37,459 nt of DNA. Origin: an uncultured Acidimicrobiaceae bacterium (GTDB lineage: Bacteria > Actinomycetota > Acidimicrobiia > Acidimicrobiales > Bog-793). This document shows positions 9,684-19,197 of this stretch, in pieces (the stretch's first letter is position 1; each line of letters opens with the position of its first letter). The position numbers and the translations under genes were made by a program. The notes under the pieces were generated by a model that was not told where the DNA came from, did no database searches, and was given only the letters and a program-made list of their open reading frames with translations. The stretch is taken from assembly GCA_903845085.1 (NCBI GenBank), contig CAIMWD010000062.1, positions 1 through 37,459 on the forward strand, read 5' to 3'.

Positions 9684-12356
9684 ATGACACAGGACAGCTT
9701 CGGAGCAAAGGGCACGCTCGAGGTCGGTGGGAAGAGCTACGGGATCTTTCGGCTCAATGCACTCGCCGAGCGACACGACATCGATCACCTGCCCTATTCC
9801 ATAAAGGTGCTGCTAGAGAACCTCCTGCGAAAGGAGGACGGCGTCAACGTCCGGGCGGAGGACATCTCCTCGCTCGCTGATTTTGCCAAGGAGGGTGCAG
9901 GAGATCGAGAGATCGCATACTCACCCGCACGTATTCTCCTCCAGGACCTGACCGGGGTCCCCTGTGTGGTCGACCTCGCCGTGTTACGCGATGCCGTGGA
10001 GGCGTTGGGCGGGTCATCGGACCGGGTGAACCCACTCGTGCCTGTCGACCTCGTTATCGACCACTCCGTTGTCGTCGATGTGGCGGGTCGCGCAGATGCA
10101 TTCGCGATCAACGCCCGGCTTGAGGCCGAGCGCAACATCGAGCGCTACCGCTTTTTGCGCTGGGGACAGCAGGCGTTTACGAACTTCCGCCTCATCCCAC
10201 CCGACATCGGCATCTGCCATCAGGTGAACCTTGAGCTCCTCTCCCAGGTTGTCTTTACCGACAACGAGGGAAACGCCTACCCCGACACCTGCGTCGGCAC
10301 CGACTCACACACGCCGATGGCGAACGGACTCTCCGTCGTTGCCTGGGGCGTTGGTGGCATCGAGGCCGAGGCCGCAATGCTCGGTCAGCCGATCTCGATG
10401 CTCGTGCCCAAAGTTGTGGGACTTCGCCTCGAGGGTGAACTCCCCGAGGGAGCAACGGCAACTGACCTCGTACTGACCCTTGCCGAACTTCTACGAAAGC
10501 ATGGCGTCGTTGGGAAGTTTGTCGAGTGCTACGGCCCCGGTATTGCGAACCTCCCCGTGGAGAACCGCGCGACGATCGGCAACATGTCGCCGGAGTACGG
10601 CTCGACGATCACCATCTTTCCGATCGACGAGCAGACCCTCTCCTATCTCCGACTTACCGGTCGCAGCGAGGAGCAGGTCGCGCTGGTTGAGGCCTACGCC
10701 AAGGAGCAGGGTCTGTGGCACAACCCAGATGTCGACCCGGTCTACTCCGAGTATCTCTCGCTCGACCTCTCGACCGTTGTGCCGAGTCTCGCCGGACCCT
10801 CGCGTCCCCAAGACCGTGTGCCATTGAACCAGTCGAAGGAGCTCTTCCAGGGTGCGCTTGCGAAGTCGTTGCCAGGTGGCGACACTGCCTCCGCTGCTGG
10901 CGTCATCCCGGTCACCCTCGCCGACGGCGCATCCTTCGATCTCGAGCACGGGAAGGTCGTTCTCGCGGCGATCACCAGCTGCACGAACACTTCGAACCCT
11001 CACGTCATGATCGCGGCGGGCCTCCTCGCAAAGAAGGCGATCGATCGTGGCGTCATCTCAAAGCCATGGGTGAAGACCTCGCTCGCTCCCGGTTCGCGTG
11101 CCGTGGTGGACTACTACGACCGCGCCGGCCTCACTCCCTACCTCGAGAAGCTTGGCTTTGGTGTCGTCGGCTTTGGCTGCACGACCTGCATCGGGAACTC
11201 GGGACCCCTTGCGCCCGAGATCTCCGCGGCGATCAATGACAACGGTCTTGCCGCCGTTGCGGTTGTCTCAGGAAACCGCAACTTTGAGGGTCGCATTCAC
11301 CCCGACATCCGGATGAATTACCTCGCTTCGCCACCTCTCGTGGTCGCCTACGCGATCGCGGGCACGATGGACATCGACCTATTTAACGATCCCATCGCCA
11401 CCGACGACAAGGGCGCCCCTGTCTTCCTCCGTGAGATCTGGCCAACTACGGCAGAGGTGACCGAGACGGTGCGTTCTGCGGTGCAGACCTCGGGCTTTAA
11501 GGAGTCCTATGCGGGCGTCTTTGAAGGCGATGCGGAGTGGCAGAGCATCGAGGTTCCCACCGGCAAGCGCTACACCTGGGATGACACCTCGACCTACATC
11601 GCAAAGCCGCCCTACTTCGATGGCATGGGTGTCGAACCAGCCCCCCTCGCCGATGTAATCGATGCACGTGTCCTCGCAATCCTCGGCGACTCGGTGACGA
11701 CGGATCACATCTCACCTGCAGGATCGATCCGTCCCACGAGCCCCGCGGGTCGCTTCCTTCTAGAGCACGGCGTCGAGCAGGCGGACTTCAACTCCTACGG
11801 TGCACGTCGTGGAAATGACAGGGTGATGGCGCGCGGCACCTTTGCCAACAACCGCATCCGCAACAAGATCGTGCCCGGCACCGAGGGCGGCTACTCGAAG
11901 TACCTTCCCGATGGGACCGAGGACTCGATGTATGACGTCGCACAGCGTTACATCGCCGACGGCACCCCCCTCGTCATCTTGGCCGGCAAGGAGTACGGCT
12001 CCGGATCATCGCGTGACTGGGCCGCAAAGGGACCGATGCTGCTCGGCATCCGTGCCGTTATCGCCGAGAGTTTCGAACGCATCCACCGCTCCAACCTGAT
12101 CGGCATGGGCGTGGCTCCCCTGCAGTTCGTCAACGGCGAGAACGCAGAATCGCTTGGCCTTAACGGCACCGAGGTGTTCACCATCACCGGTATCGCGGGT
12201 TCACAGCCCTCGGAGCTCATCGGTAAGATCTTGCAGGTGCGCGCCGGCGAGCGTGCATTCGAGGCGTTGCTGCGCATCGACACGCCAACCGAGGCGGACT
12301 ACTTCCAAAACGGCGGCATCTTGCATTACGTCGTCCGCAAGCTCGCGGGAGTCTGA
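9684..12356 (+). CDS. acnA: Aconitate hydratase
   Basis: [124 protein letters not shown]. Start moved from 9672 to ATG 9684, preceded by GGAGGG. Confidence 0.96.
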   Translation: MTQDSFGAKGTLEVGGKSYGIFRLNALAERHDIDHLPYSIKVLLENLLRKEDGVNVRAEDISSLADFAKEGAGDREIAYSPARILLQDLTGVPCVVDLAVLRDAVEALGGSSDRVNPLVPVDLVIDHSVVVDVAGRADAFAINARLEAERNIERYRFLRWGQQAFTNFRLIPPDIGICHQVNLELLSQVVFTDNEGNAYPDTCVGTDSHTPMANGLSVVAWGVGGIEAEAAMLGQPISMLVPKVVGLRLEGELPEGATATDLVLTLAELLRKHGVVGKFVECYGPGIANLPVENRATIGNMSPEYGSTITIFPIDEQTLSYLRLTGRSEEQVALVEAYAKEQGLWHNPDVDPVYSEYLSLDLSTVVPSLAGPSRPQDRVPLNQSKELFQGALAKSLPGGDTASAAGVIPVTLADGASFDLEHGKVVLAAITSCTNTSNPHVMIAAGLLAKKAIDRGVISKPWVKTSLAPGSRAVVDYYDRAGLTPYLEKLGFGVVGFGCTTCIGNSGPLAPEISAAINDNGLAAVAVVSGNRNFEGRIHPDIRMNYLASPPLVVAYAIAGTMDIDLFNDPIATDDKGAPVFLREIWPTTAEVTETVRSAVQTSGFKESYAGVFEGDAEWQSIEVPTGKRYTWDDTSTYIAKPPYFDGMGVEPAPLADVIDARVLAILGDSVTTDHISPAGSIRPTSPAGRFLLEHGVEQADFNSYGARRGNDRVMARGTFANNRIRNKIVPGTEGGYSKYLPDGTEDSMYDVAQRYIADGTPLVILAGKEYGSGSSRDWAAKGPMLLGIRAVIAESFERIHRSNLIGMGVAPLQFVNGENAESLGLNGTEVFTITGIAGSQPSELIGKILQVRAGERAFEALLRIDTPTEADYFQNGGILHYVVRKLAGV

Positions 12357-12524
12357 GCGAGCTGCACGCAATCGCGAGTGACCAATCGAGGGTGGGGGTG
12401 TGCCGAATGGTCGGTGCGCCCCCGCTCCGATTCATTCCCCACGAGCGCACCCAACGCGTGTCCATCTTCTGATCGGGCGCTCTCACTCACCTAATCGACG
12501 AACTTCACCTGTGCCAGCTGCCAC

Positions 12525-12530
12525 TACAAT
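12525..12530 (+). promoter_or_regulatory. Candidate -10 element (TACAAT) for the riboswitch-thrC2 transcript
   Basis: TACAAT about 75 bp upstream of the riboswitch P1; only a weak -35 (around TTCACC). By-eye call. Confidence 0.4.
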
Positions 12531-12600
12531 GAAGGTCCCGAGTGTGTTCAAGGGTGCGAACTCGCCGTGACGCGAACCGCTCCGGAGACAAAACTCGGGA

Positions 12601-12706
12601 CATCATCAAGAGCGACTGAGGGACGGGCCCGTTGACGTCGCGGCAACCAGAGGATGTGTGTGCACCAGTGGCGCACACACCACCAGGTGCCAATGCCCGA
12701 TCGATG
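12601..12706 (+). ncRNA. SAM-I (S-box) riboswitch
   Basis: CATCATCAAGAGCGACTGAGGGACGGGCCCGTTGACGTCGCGGCAACCAGAGGATGTGTGTGCACCAGTGGCGCACACACCACCAGGTGCCAATGCCCGATCGATG. Matches the S-box core: ATCAAGAG, GAGGGAnGGGCCC, GnnGCGGCAACC, GGTGCCAATnCC. P1 CATCATC/GATcGATG, P2 GCGAC/GTCGC, P3 GTGTGTGC/GCGCACAC. Confidence 0.9.
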
Positions 12707-12717
12707 AGGAGTGCGAA

Positions 12718-13965
12718 ATGACATCAGTAAATGGGCTTGCCTGTCGGGAATGTGGCCGTGCCTATCCCGCGGAGGCGTTGCATGTATGTGACTTCTGCTT
12801 TGGTCCACTCGAGGTGGTCTATGACTACGAGGCGATCGCGAAGAAGGTGAGTCGAGCCTCGATCGAGGCGGGTCCGCTCTCGATCTGGCGCTACCACGAG
12901 CTCCTTCCCGCTCACGAGACCTCTACGATCGATCTCCGGGCGGGATTTACCCCGCTGATCCGTGCGGAGCGGCTTGGTGAGGAGCTCGGGCTCACCAACC
13001 TCTGGCTCAAAGATGACACCCGTAACCCAACGGGCTCCTTTAAGGACCGTGTCGTCGCCGTCGCGCTTGCGAAGGCGCGTGAGCTCGGATTTAAGGTCGC
13101 CTCCTGCGCATCGACGGGTAACCTCGCAAACTCTGTCGCTGCCCACGCGGCACGCGCAGGTATGAGTGCCTACGTCTTCATCCCGAGCAACCTTGAGCAC
13201 GTGAAGATCGCGATGACCGCAATCTTTGATCTCAAGTTGATCGCCGTGGAGGGCAACTACGACGACGTCAACCGCCTCTGCTCGGAGATCGCCAGCGAGC
13301 ACACCGATTGGGCCTTCGTGAACGTCAACGTGCGTCCCTACTACTCGGAGGGATCAAAGACGCTCGCCTTTGAGGTTGCCGAACAGCTGGGATGGCGGGC
13401 ACCGGACCATGTCGTCGTTCCCGTCGGTTCGGGAAGCCAACTCACCAAGATTCACAAGGGCTTTTTAGAGCTCGAGAAGGTGGGCCTCATCGAGGACGGA
13501 GGCCACGTCCGCATCTCGGGAGCACAGGCAGAGGGCTGCTCGCCCGTTACCACCGCCTTCCGCGACGGCGCAGACCAGATCCGCCCGGTGCGGCCAAACA
13601 CCATCGCCAAGTCACTCGCGATCGGAAACCCGGCCGATGGCTGGTATGCACTGCAGGTCGTCCGTGAGACCAATGGTGGAATGGGCTCGATCACCGATCC
13701 AGAGATCGTCGAGGCGATTCAGCTTCTCGCACGCACCGAGGGCATCTTCGCCGAGACCGCAGGTGGTGTCACGGTCGCGACACTGGCAAAGCTCGCCGCA
13801 GAGGGTGTTATCGGTCGCGACGAGTGTGTCGTTGCCTATATCACCGGAAACGGTCTCAAGACCGTTGAGGCGCTCGGCGACACCGTCGGACCGAGCGTCG
13901 TGATTCCACCCACGCTTGCCGCATTTAGCGAATTCGAGAGAGATCAAGAAGGGGCAATTTCATGA
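12718..13965 (+). CDS. Threonine synthase-like PLP enzyme with N-terminal zinc ribbon (second paralog; possible sulfhydrylase)
   Basis: MTSVNGLACRECGRAYPAEALHVCDFCFGPLEVVYDYEAI (CxxC..CxxC), [54 protein letters not shown]. Start corrected from 12658 (inside the riboswitch) to 12718, with AGGAG at 12707-12711. Confidence 0.92.
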   Translation: MTSVNGLACRECGRAYPAEALHVCDFCFGPLEVVYDYEAIAKKVSRASIEAGPLSIWRYHELLPAHETSTIDLRAGFTPLIRAERLGEELGLTNLWLKDDTRNPTGSFKDRVVAVALAKARELGFKVASCASTGNLANSVAAHAARAGMSAYVFIPSNLEHVKIAMTAIFDLKLIAVEGNYDDVNRLCSEIASEHTDWAFVNVNVRPYYSEGSKTLAFEVAEQLGWRAPDHVVVPVGSGSQLTKIHKGFLELEKVGLIEDGGHVRISGAQAEGCSPVTTAFRDGADQIRPVRPNTIAKSLAIGNPADGWYALQVVRETNGGMGSITDPEIVEAIQLLARTEGIFAETAGGVTVATLAKLAAEGVIGRDECVVAYITGNGLKTVEALGDTVGPSVVIPPTLAAFSEFERDQEGAIS

Positions 13966-14240
13966 GCGTCACCGTCCGCATACCAACCCAGCTCCGTCCG
14001 CTCACCGCCGGCGAGGGAGAGATCGTCCTTGAGGCGACCACGGTTCGCGAGGTCATTGAGGGGCTTGAGGGTCGCCATCCAGGGATCGGTGAGCGACTGC
14101 TCGATGAGTCTGGCGAACTGCGACGCTTCGTCAATATCTTTGTGGCTGACGAAGATGTCCGCTTCCTCGAGGGATTGAACACACCGCTGACGCAGGGTCA
14201 GAGCATCTCGATTGTGCCGGCGGTCGCCGGAGGCTGTTGA
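13962..14240 (+). CDS. CysO/ThiS/MoaD-family ubiquitin-like sulfur carrier protein with C-terminal ...AVAGGC
   Basis: MSVTVRIPTQLRPLTAGEGEIVLEATTVREVIEGLEGRHPGIGERLLDESGELRRFVNIFVADEDVRFLEGLNTPLTQGQSISIVPAVAGGC. Resembles mycobacterial CysO from memory. Start codon overlaps the thrC2 stop (ATGA). Confidence 0.92.
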   Translation: MSVTVRIPTQLRPLTAGEGEIVLEATTVREVIEGLEGRHPGIGERLLDESGELRRFVNIFVADEDVRFLEGLNTPLTQGQSISIVPAVAGGC

Positions 14241-14385
14241 CCGCGGTCGCTCGAACTTTGCCCGGGGAGGCCGCGCAGAGAGCACAAATTTCCGCGACGC
14301 CAACCAACGCTGACGGAAATTTTTGGCAAAATCGCAAACTGCGGACGTACCGAGGTTGCATTGCGGTCGATACTCTGATTACCTA

Positions 14386-14412
14386 TTAGCACTCAACTAA
14401 CGAGAGTGCTAA
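14386..14412 (+). promoter_or_regulatory. CIRCE operator (HrcA-binding)
   Basis: TTAGCACTC-AACTAACGA-GAGTGCTAA: perfect 9-9-9 inverted repeat directly upstream of groEL. Confidence 0.97.
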
Positions 14413-14464
14413 CGAGCACCGCTGACGCCTGCCACCTCTGGCAGACCTGAGAAGGAGACCATAA

Positions 14465-16084
<1,620 letters not shown>

Positions 16085-16098
16085 TCGCGCACGAAGTG

Positions 16099-16137
16099 AA
16101 AAAAGAGCGGGGCGCTTCTGCGCCCCGCTCTTTTTTT
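16099..16137 (+). terminator. Rho-independent terminator after groEL
   Basis: GAGCGGGGCGCTTCTGCGCCCCGCTC hairpin followed by TTTTTTT. Confidence 0.95.
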
Positions 16138-16180
16138 ATGGGCGCAGCCAGATCGCACCGTCACCCCTACACTTGGGGGG

Positions 16181-16891
16181 GTGAGCACATCGACTGAACC
16201 CGCCACCAATGCCTCTGCCACCGAGGAGCTCTCTGGTCTCGTCGTCTTGCACCTGTTCTCCCACCTGCCCGCCTCGACCGACCGCGCTGCGATCGAGCTC
16301 GCGATCAAAGAGGCACAGAGCAAGGGTGATCAGGTCGTGACCGTTTCGATGCTCGGCCACAAGGCCGATCTTGGCATCCTCGCGCTCAGCGAGTCACCAC
16401 AGCGCCTTCGCGAACTTCAGAGTGCCGTCGTACGTGCCGGTGCTGTCCTCACCTACTCCTACCTCTCGCTCACCGAGATCTCGGAGTACTCCGGCGGTGT
16501 TCCCGAGGCGATGCGTCTGGCCCGTATCCGTCCATCACTTCCGCCAGAGGGCCTGACGGCATTCTGCTTCTACCCGATGTCAAAGCGACGGGGTGAGGAG
16601 GACAACTGGTTCCGCCTTCCCTATGACGACCGTAAACGTCTCATGATGGAGCACGGCGTGAGCGGTCGCACCTTTGCGGGACGGATTACACAGCTGATCA
16701 CCGGCTCTACCGGACTCGACGAGTATGAGTGGGGGGTCACTCTCTTTGGCCGCAACTTGCAGGACCTGAAGGAGTGCGTCTATCAGATGCGCTTCGACGA
16801 GGCCTCCGCTCGCTACGCCGACTTTGGCGATTTTTTGACCGGCGTGGTCGCCTCACCCCACGAGGTGTTCGAGATGATGGGATGGAACTAA
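16181..16891 (+). CDS. hemQ: Coproheme decarboxylase / chlorite dismutase-family protein HemQ
   Basis: FYPMSKRRGEEDNWFRLPYDDRKRLMMEHGVSGRTFAGRITQLITGSTGLDEYEWGVTLFGRNLQDLKECVYQMRFDEASARYADFGDF; GTG start. Confidence 0.92.
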   Translation: MSTSTEPATNASATEELSGLVVLHLFSHLPASTDRAAIELAIKEAQSKGDQVVTVSMLGHKADLGILALSESPQRLRELQSAVVRAGAVLTYSYLSLTEISEYSGGVPEAMRLARIRPSLPPEGLTAFCFYPMSKRRGEEDNWFRLPYDDRKRLMMEHGVSGRTFAGRITQLITGSTGLDEYEWGVTLFGRNLQDLKECVYQMRFDEASARYADFGDFLTGVVASPHEVFEMMGWN

Positions 16892-17128
16892 ATGGCCGTT
16901 CGACTGAAGTTGATCTTTCCCGAGCAGTATGTGCGCGAGCCGATCATCGCAACGATGGTGCGCGAACTCAATGTGACGCCCAACATCCGCCGCGCGAGCG
17001 TTGAGGACCATTTTGGCTGGATCATCTTGGAGCTGACCGGCGCGGTCGCCGATACGGATGCGGCGATCACCTGGCTTGGCGAGCAGGGCGTTGAGGTCGA
17101 GCTCCTCGGCGACGTCGTCGAAAGTTAA
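16892..17128 (+). CDS. Stand-alone NIL-domain protein
   Basis: MAVRLKLIFPEQYVREPIIATMVRELNVTPNIRRASVEDHFGWIILELTGAVADTDAAITWLGEQGVEVELLGDVVES: NIL pattern (also found at the C-terminus of MetN-type methionine ABC ATPases); immediately follows hemQ. Confidence 0.83.
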   Translation: MAVRLKLIFPEQYVREPIIATMVRELNVTPNIRRASVEDHFGWIILELTGAVADTDAAITWLGEQGVEVELLGDVVES

Positions 17129-17143
17129 TCGCCGGCGCTGAAC

Positions 17144-17359
17144 TCAGGAGTTGCGCGGCACGGGCGGATCGCTGTCGGGACGATCCTGTTCGGCGACCTG
17201 CCATCCCGCACTCGAGGTTCGTCGCGATTCAAAGAACACACAGCCCTCGGGACAGGCAAAGGGAACCTGTGTGCTCGCACCAAGACGGCAGCGCTCCAAC
17301 TTCTCTGTGCCACGGACCGTCTGCATGACGTAGTGGCGACAGTCCTCCTCTACCGCCAT
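17144..17359 (-). CDS. Small Cys-rich conserved protein
   Basis: CRHYVMQTVRGTEKLERCRLGASTQVPFACPEGCVFFESR: four spaced cysteines suggest metal binding; just downstream of the PAC2 gene. Confidence 0.65.
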   Translation of the reverse strand: MAVEEDCRHYVMQTVRGTEKLERCRLGASTQVPFACPEGCVFFESRRTSSAGWQVAEQDRPDSDPPVPRNS

Positions 17360-17364
17360 CGTCT

Positions 17365-18306
17365 CTAGCTCTCCTGCCCGCCGTGCAGGTAGCGCTCAAT
17401 CTCCTCCGCAAGACCATCGGTGGAGACCTCTTGACTCTCCTCCGCCTCAAACTCACGGATCCGTTCCACGTACGCCGCCACATTCTCATCATCGGCGACG
17501 AGTTCATTCATCCGCATCTCGTAGTCGGTCGCCTCTACCTCAAGCTCTGCCATATCCACGAAACGCTCCGCGAGGGTAGTCGCGACGCGCGTCAGCGCGA
17601 GTGCTGCCTTTGGCGCAACAGGGAGGGAGTAGCAGGGAACGCTCGCCCACACCGAGACCGAGGGGATCTTCACCTCAGAGAGCGCGGCGGCGAGTACACC
17701 AAGGATCCCCGTTGGCCCCTCATAGAGTGACTGTGAGAGACCCTGCGCGTTTGCCTCTGCAGGATCATGGGTCGAGGCGTTGATCGGCACATTCCCCGTA
17801 TGAGTGATCTCACCGAGATAGGCCCCGAGCATGATGACGCGCTCTACCTTGAGGCTCTTCGCCAGTTCAATAAAGGCCTCGCAGTAGGTGCGCCAGCGAA
17901 GCTGCGGCTCGGAGCCGCGAACGATGATGACATCGTTTCCCGAACCGCCTGAAGTCGCAAGCGAGAAAGAGGTGACCGGCCAATTGATCGACCGTGTCCG
18001 ATCGAGGTTCAGTCGAACCTCTGGTCGCACCTCGGTGAAGTCAAAGAACTCCTCTGGATCGATCTCCGCAAAGGGAACTGCAGACCACGAACGCTCGAGA
18101 AAACTCGCCGAATAAGACGCGGCCTCACCGGCGTCATTCCAACCCTCAAAGGCCACAATCATCATCGGATGGTGCAGCGGCGGGATCTCCTGAATCTCAC
18201 CGCGACGGCCCTTCGAGAGGAAGCGCGTAAAGAGCGAGGAACGAGAGGAGGACTCTCGCACTATGTCGTCTCGCTCGCCCGATGGCTTTGCGTTCTTGTT
18301 GCTCAC
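17365..18306 (-). CDS. PAC2 (proteasome assembly chaperone-like) family protein
   Basis: MMIVAFEGWNDAGEAASYSASFL, EFFDFTEVRPEVRL, VERVIMLGAYLGEITHTGNVPI, YEGPTGILGVLAAAL, SVWASVPCY. Confidence 0.9.
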   Translation of the reverse strand: MSNKNAKPSGERDDIVRESSSRSSLFTRFLSKGRRGEIQEIPPLHHPMMIVAFEGWNDAGEAASYSASFLERSWSAVPFAEIDPEEFFDFTEVRPEVRLNLDRTRSINWPVTSFSLATSGGSGNDVIIVRGSEPQLRWRTYCEAFIELAKSLKVERVIMLGAYLGEITHTGNVPINASTHDPAEANAQGLSQSLYEGPTGILGVLAAALSEVKIPSVSVWASVPCYSLPVAPKAALALTRVATTLAERFVDMAELEVEATDYEMRMNELVADDENVAAYVERIREFEAEESQEVSTDGLAEEIERYLHGGQES

Positions 18307-18389
18307 AGGGCCGAGCCTAATGGCTTCGCACCGAGAACTAGCGCCCTAAATCGACAGGAGGGGAGTCGGGAACACCGTAGAATCGCGCG

Positions 18390-18836
18390 GTGGCTGAAGA
18401 CGAAATCTTGATCGAACGGATCCTCAAGCCTGGCAGTGCCGAGGCAGCGGGTATCGCTCGAATCCTTCCCCTCCTCTCCACCGTCACTCCCCCCTCCCTC
18501 GAGGAGCTGCAAGGGATCACGAGCAACCCGTGGACCTATCTCTATGTAGCTCGTCTCGCTGGCGAGATTGTGGGAAGCCTGACGCTCGCTACCTTTCACA
18601 CGCCGACGGGACGACGCGGGTGGATCGAGGATGTAGTTGTGGACGAGGCAGTTCAAGGCCGCGGAATCGCCTCGAAACTCGTCCATCACGCTTTGGATCA
18701 GGCGAGAGAACTCGATATCCGCAGCGTCGAGCTCACCTCGCGCCCAAGTCGTGAAGCAGCCAACCGTCTCTATCAACGCCTTGGTTTCTCTCAACGCGAG
18801 ACCAACGTCTATCGATTCAACTTCGAGATCGAATAA
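18390..18836 (+). CDS. GNAT-family N-acetyltransferase
   Basis: RRGWIEDVVVDEAVQGRGIASKLVHHALDQARELDIRSVELTSRPSREAANRLYQRLGF; GTG start. Confidence 0.87.
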   Translation: MAEDEILIERILKPGSAEAAGIARILPLLSTVTPPSLEELQGITSNPWTYLYVARLAGEIVGSLTLATFHTPTGRRGWIEDVVVDEAVQGRGIASKLVHHALDQARELDIRSVELTSRPSREAANRLYQRLGFSQRETNVYRFNFEIE

Positions 18837-19126
18837 TCGACCGCGTGGATTGCGACGGCTATCCGACGTCGAAGTGCGCGTGCTGGTGGTCGTACCTCTG
18901 ATCCTTGGGAGTGGACGACGGCTCTGGGATGTCGGCTCCGGGGGCTTTCTTGATCTACACCAGGCCGCACGCACGTTTCCCGACGGTTCCGTTGAGATCT
19001 CTTACGTGGCGCGCGATGTCGCATCATCCTCCGCTGAGCAAGCACGCGCACCGCTCTCGCCATACGCAGTTGAGGCGGGTGGTGACACAGTTGAACTGCC
19101 AAAATCCGAGAAGGCATCTGAGTATC

Positions 19127-19140
19127 GCAACAAAAGTTGT
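19127..19140. promoter_or_regulatory. Candidate TetR operator 1 (CAAC-N4-GTTG)
   Basis: GCAACAAAAGTTGT; same CAAC-N4-GTTG core as 19171-19184. Confidence 0.55.
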
Positions 19141-19165
19141 GTTCACTCATCGCTGTCGATACACT
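19137..19165 (+). promoter_or_regulatory. Candidate sigma70-type promoter TTGTGT-N17-TACACT
   Basis: TTGTGT (19137-19142), 17-nt spacer, TACACT (19160-19165); lies between two near-identical palindromes. Confidence 0.5.
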
Positions 19166-19170
19166 CCATT

Positions 19171-19184
19171 GCAACAAATGTTGC
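19171..19184. promoter_or_regulatory. Candidate TetR operator 2 (GCAAC-AAAT-GTTGC palindrome)
   Basis: Perfect 5-bp arms GCAAC/GTTGC, 14 bp upstream of the SRPBCC start codon. Confidence 0.6.
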
Positions 19185-19197
19185 GAAGGGAGAGGCG

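Noticed and set aside
9497-9880. 127-aa ORF upstream of acnA
   Set aside because: Overlaps the acnA start out of frame; low-information Arg-rich translation.
12601-12706. Possible SAM-IV instead of SAM-I
   Set aside because: The GAGGGAnGGGCCC...GCGGCAACC core and GGTGCCAATGCC between P3 and P1 fit SAM-I better; covariance models should decide.
12658-12717. N-terminal extension of thrC2 from ATG 12658
   Set aside because: Falls inside the SAM-I aptamer; a well-spaced AGGAG precedes ATG 12718.
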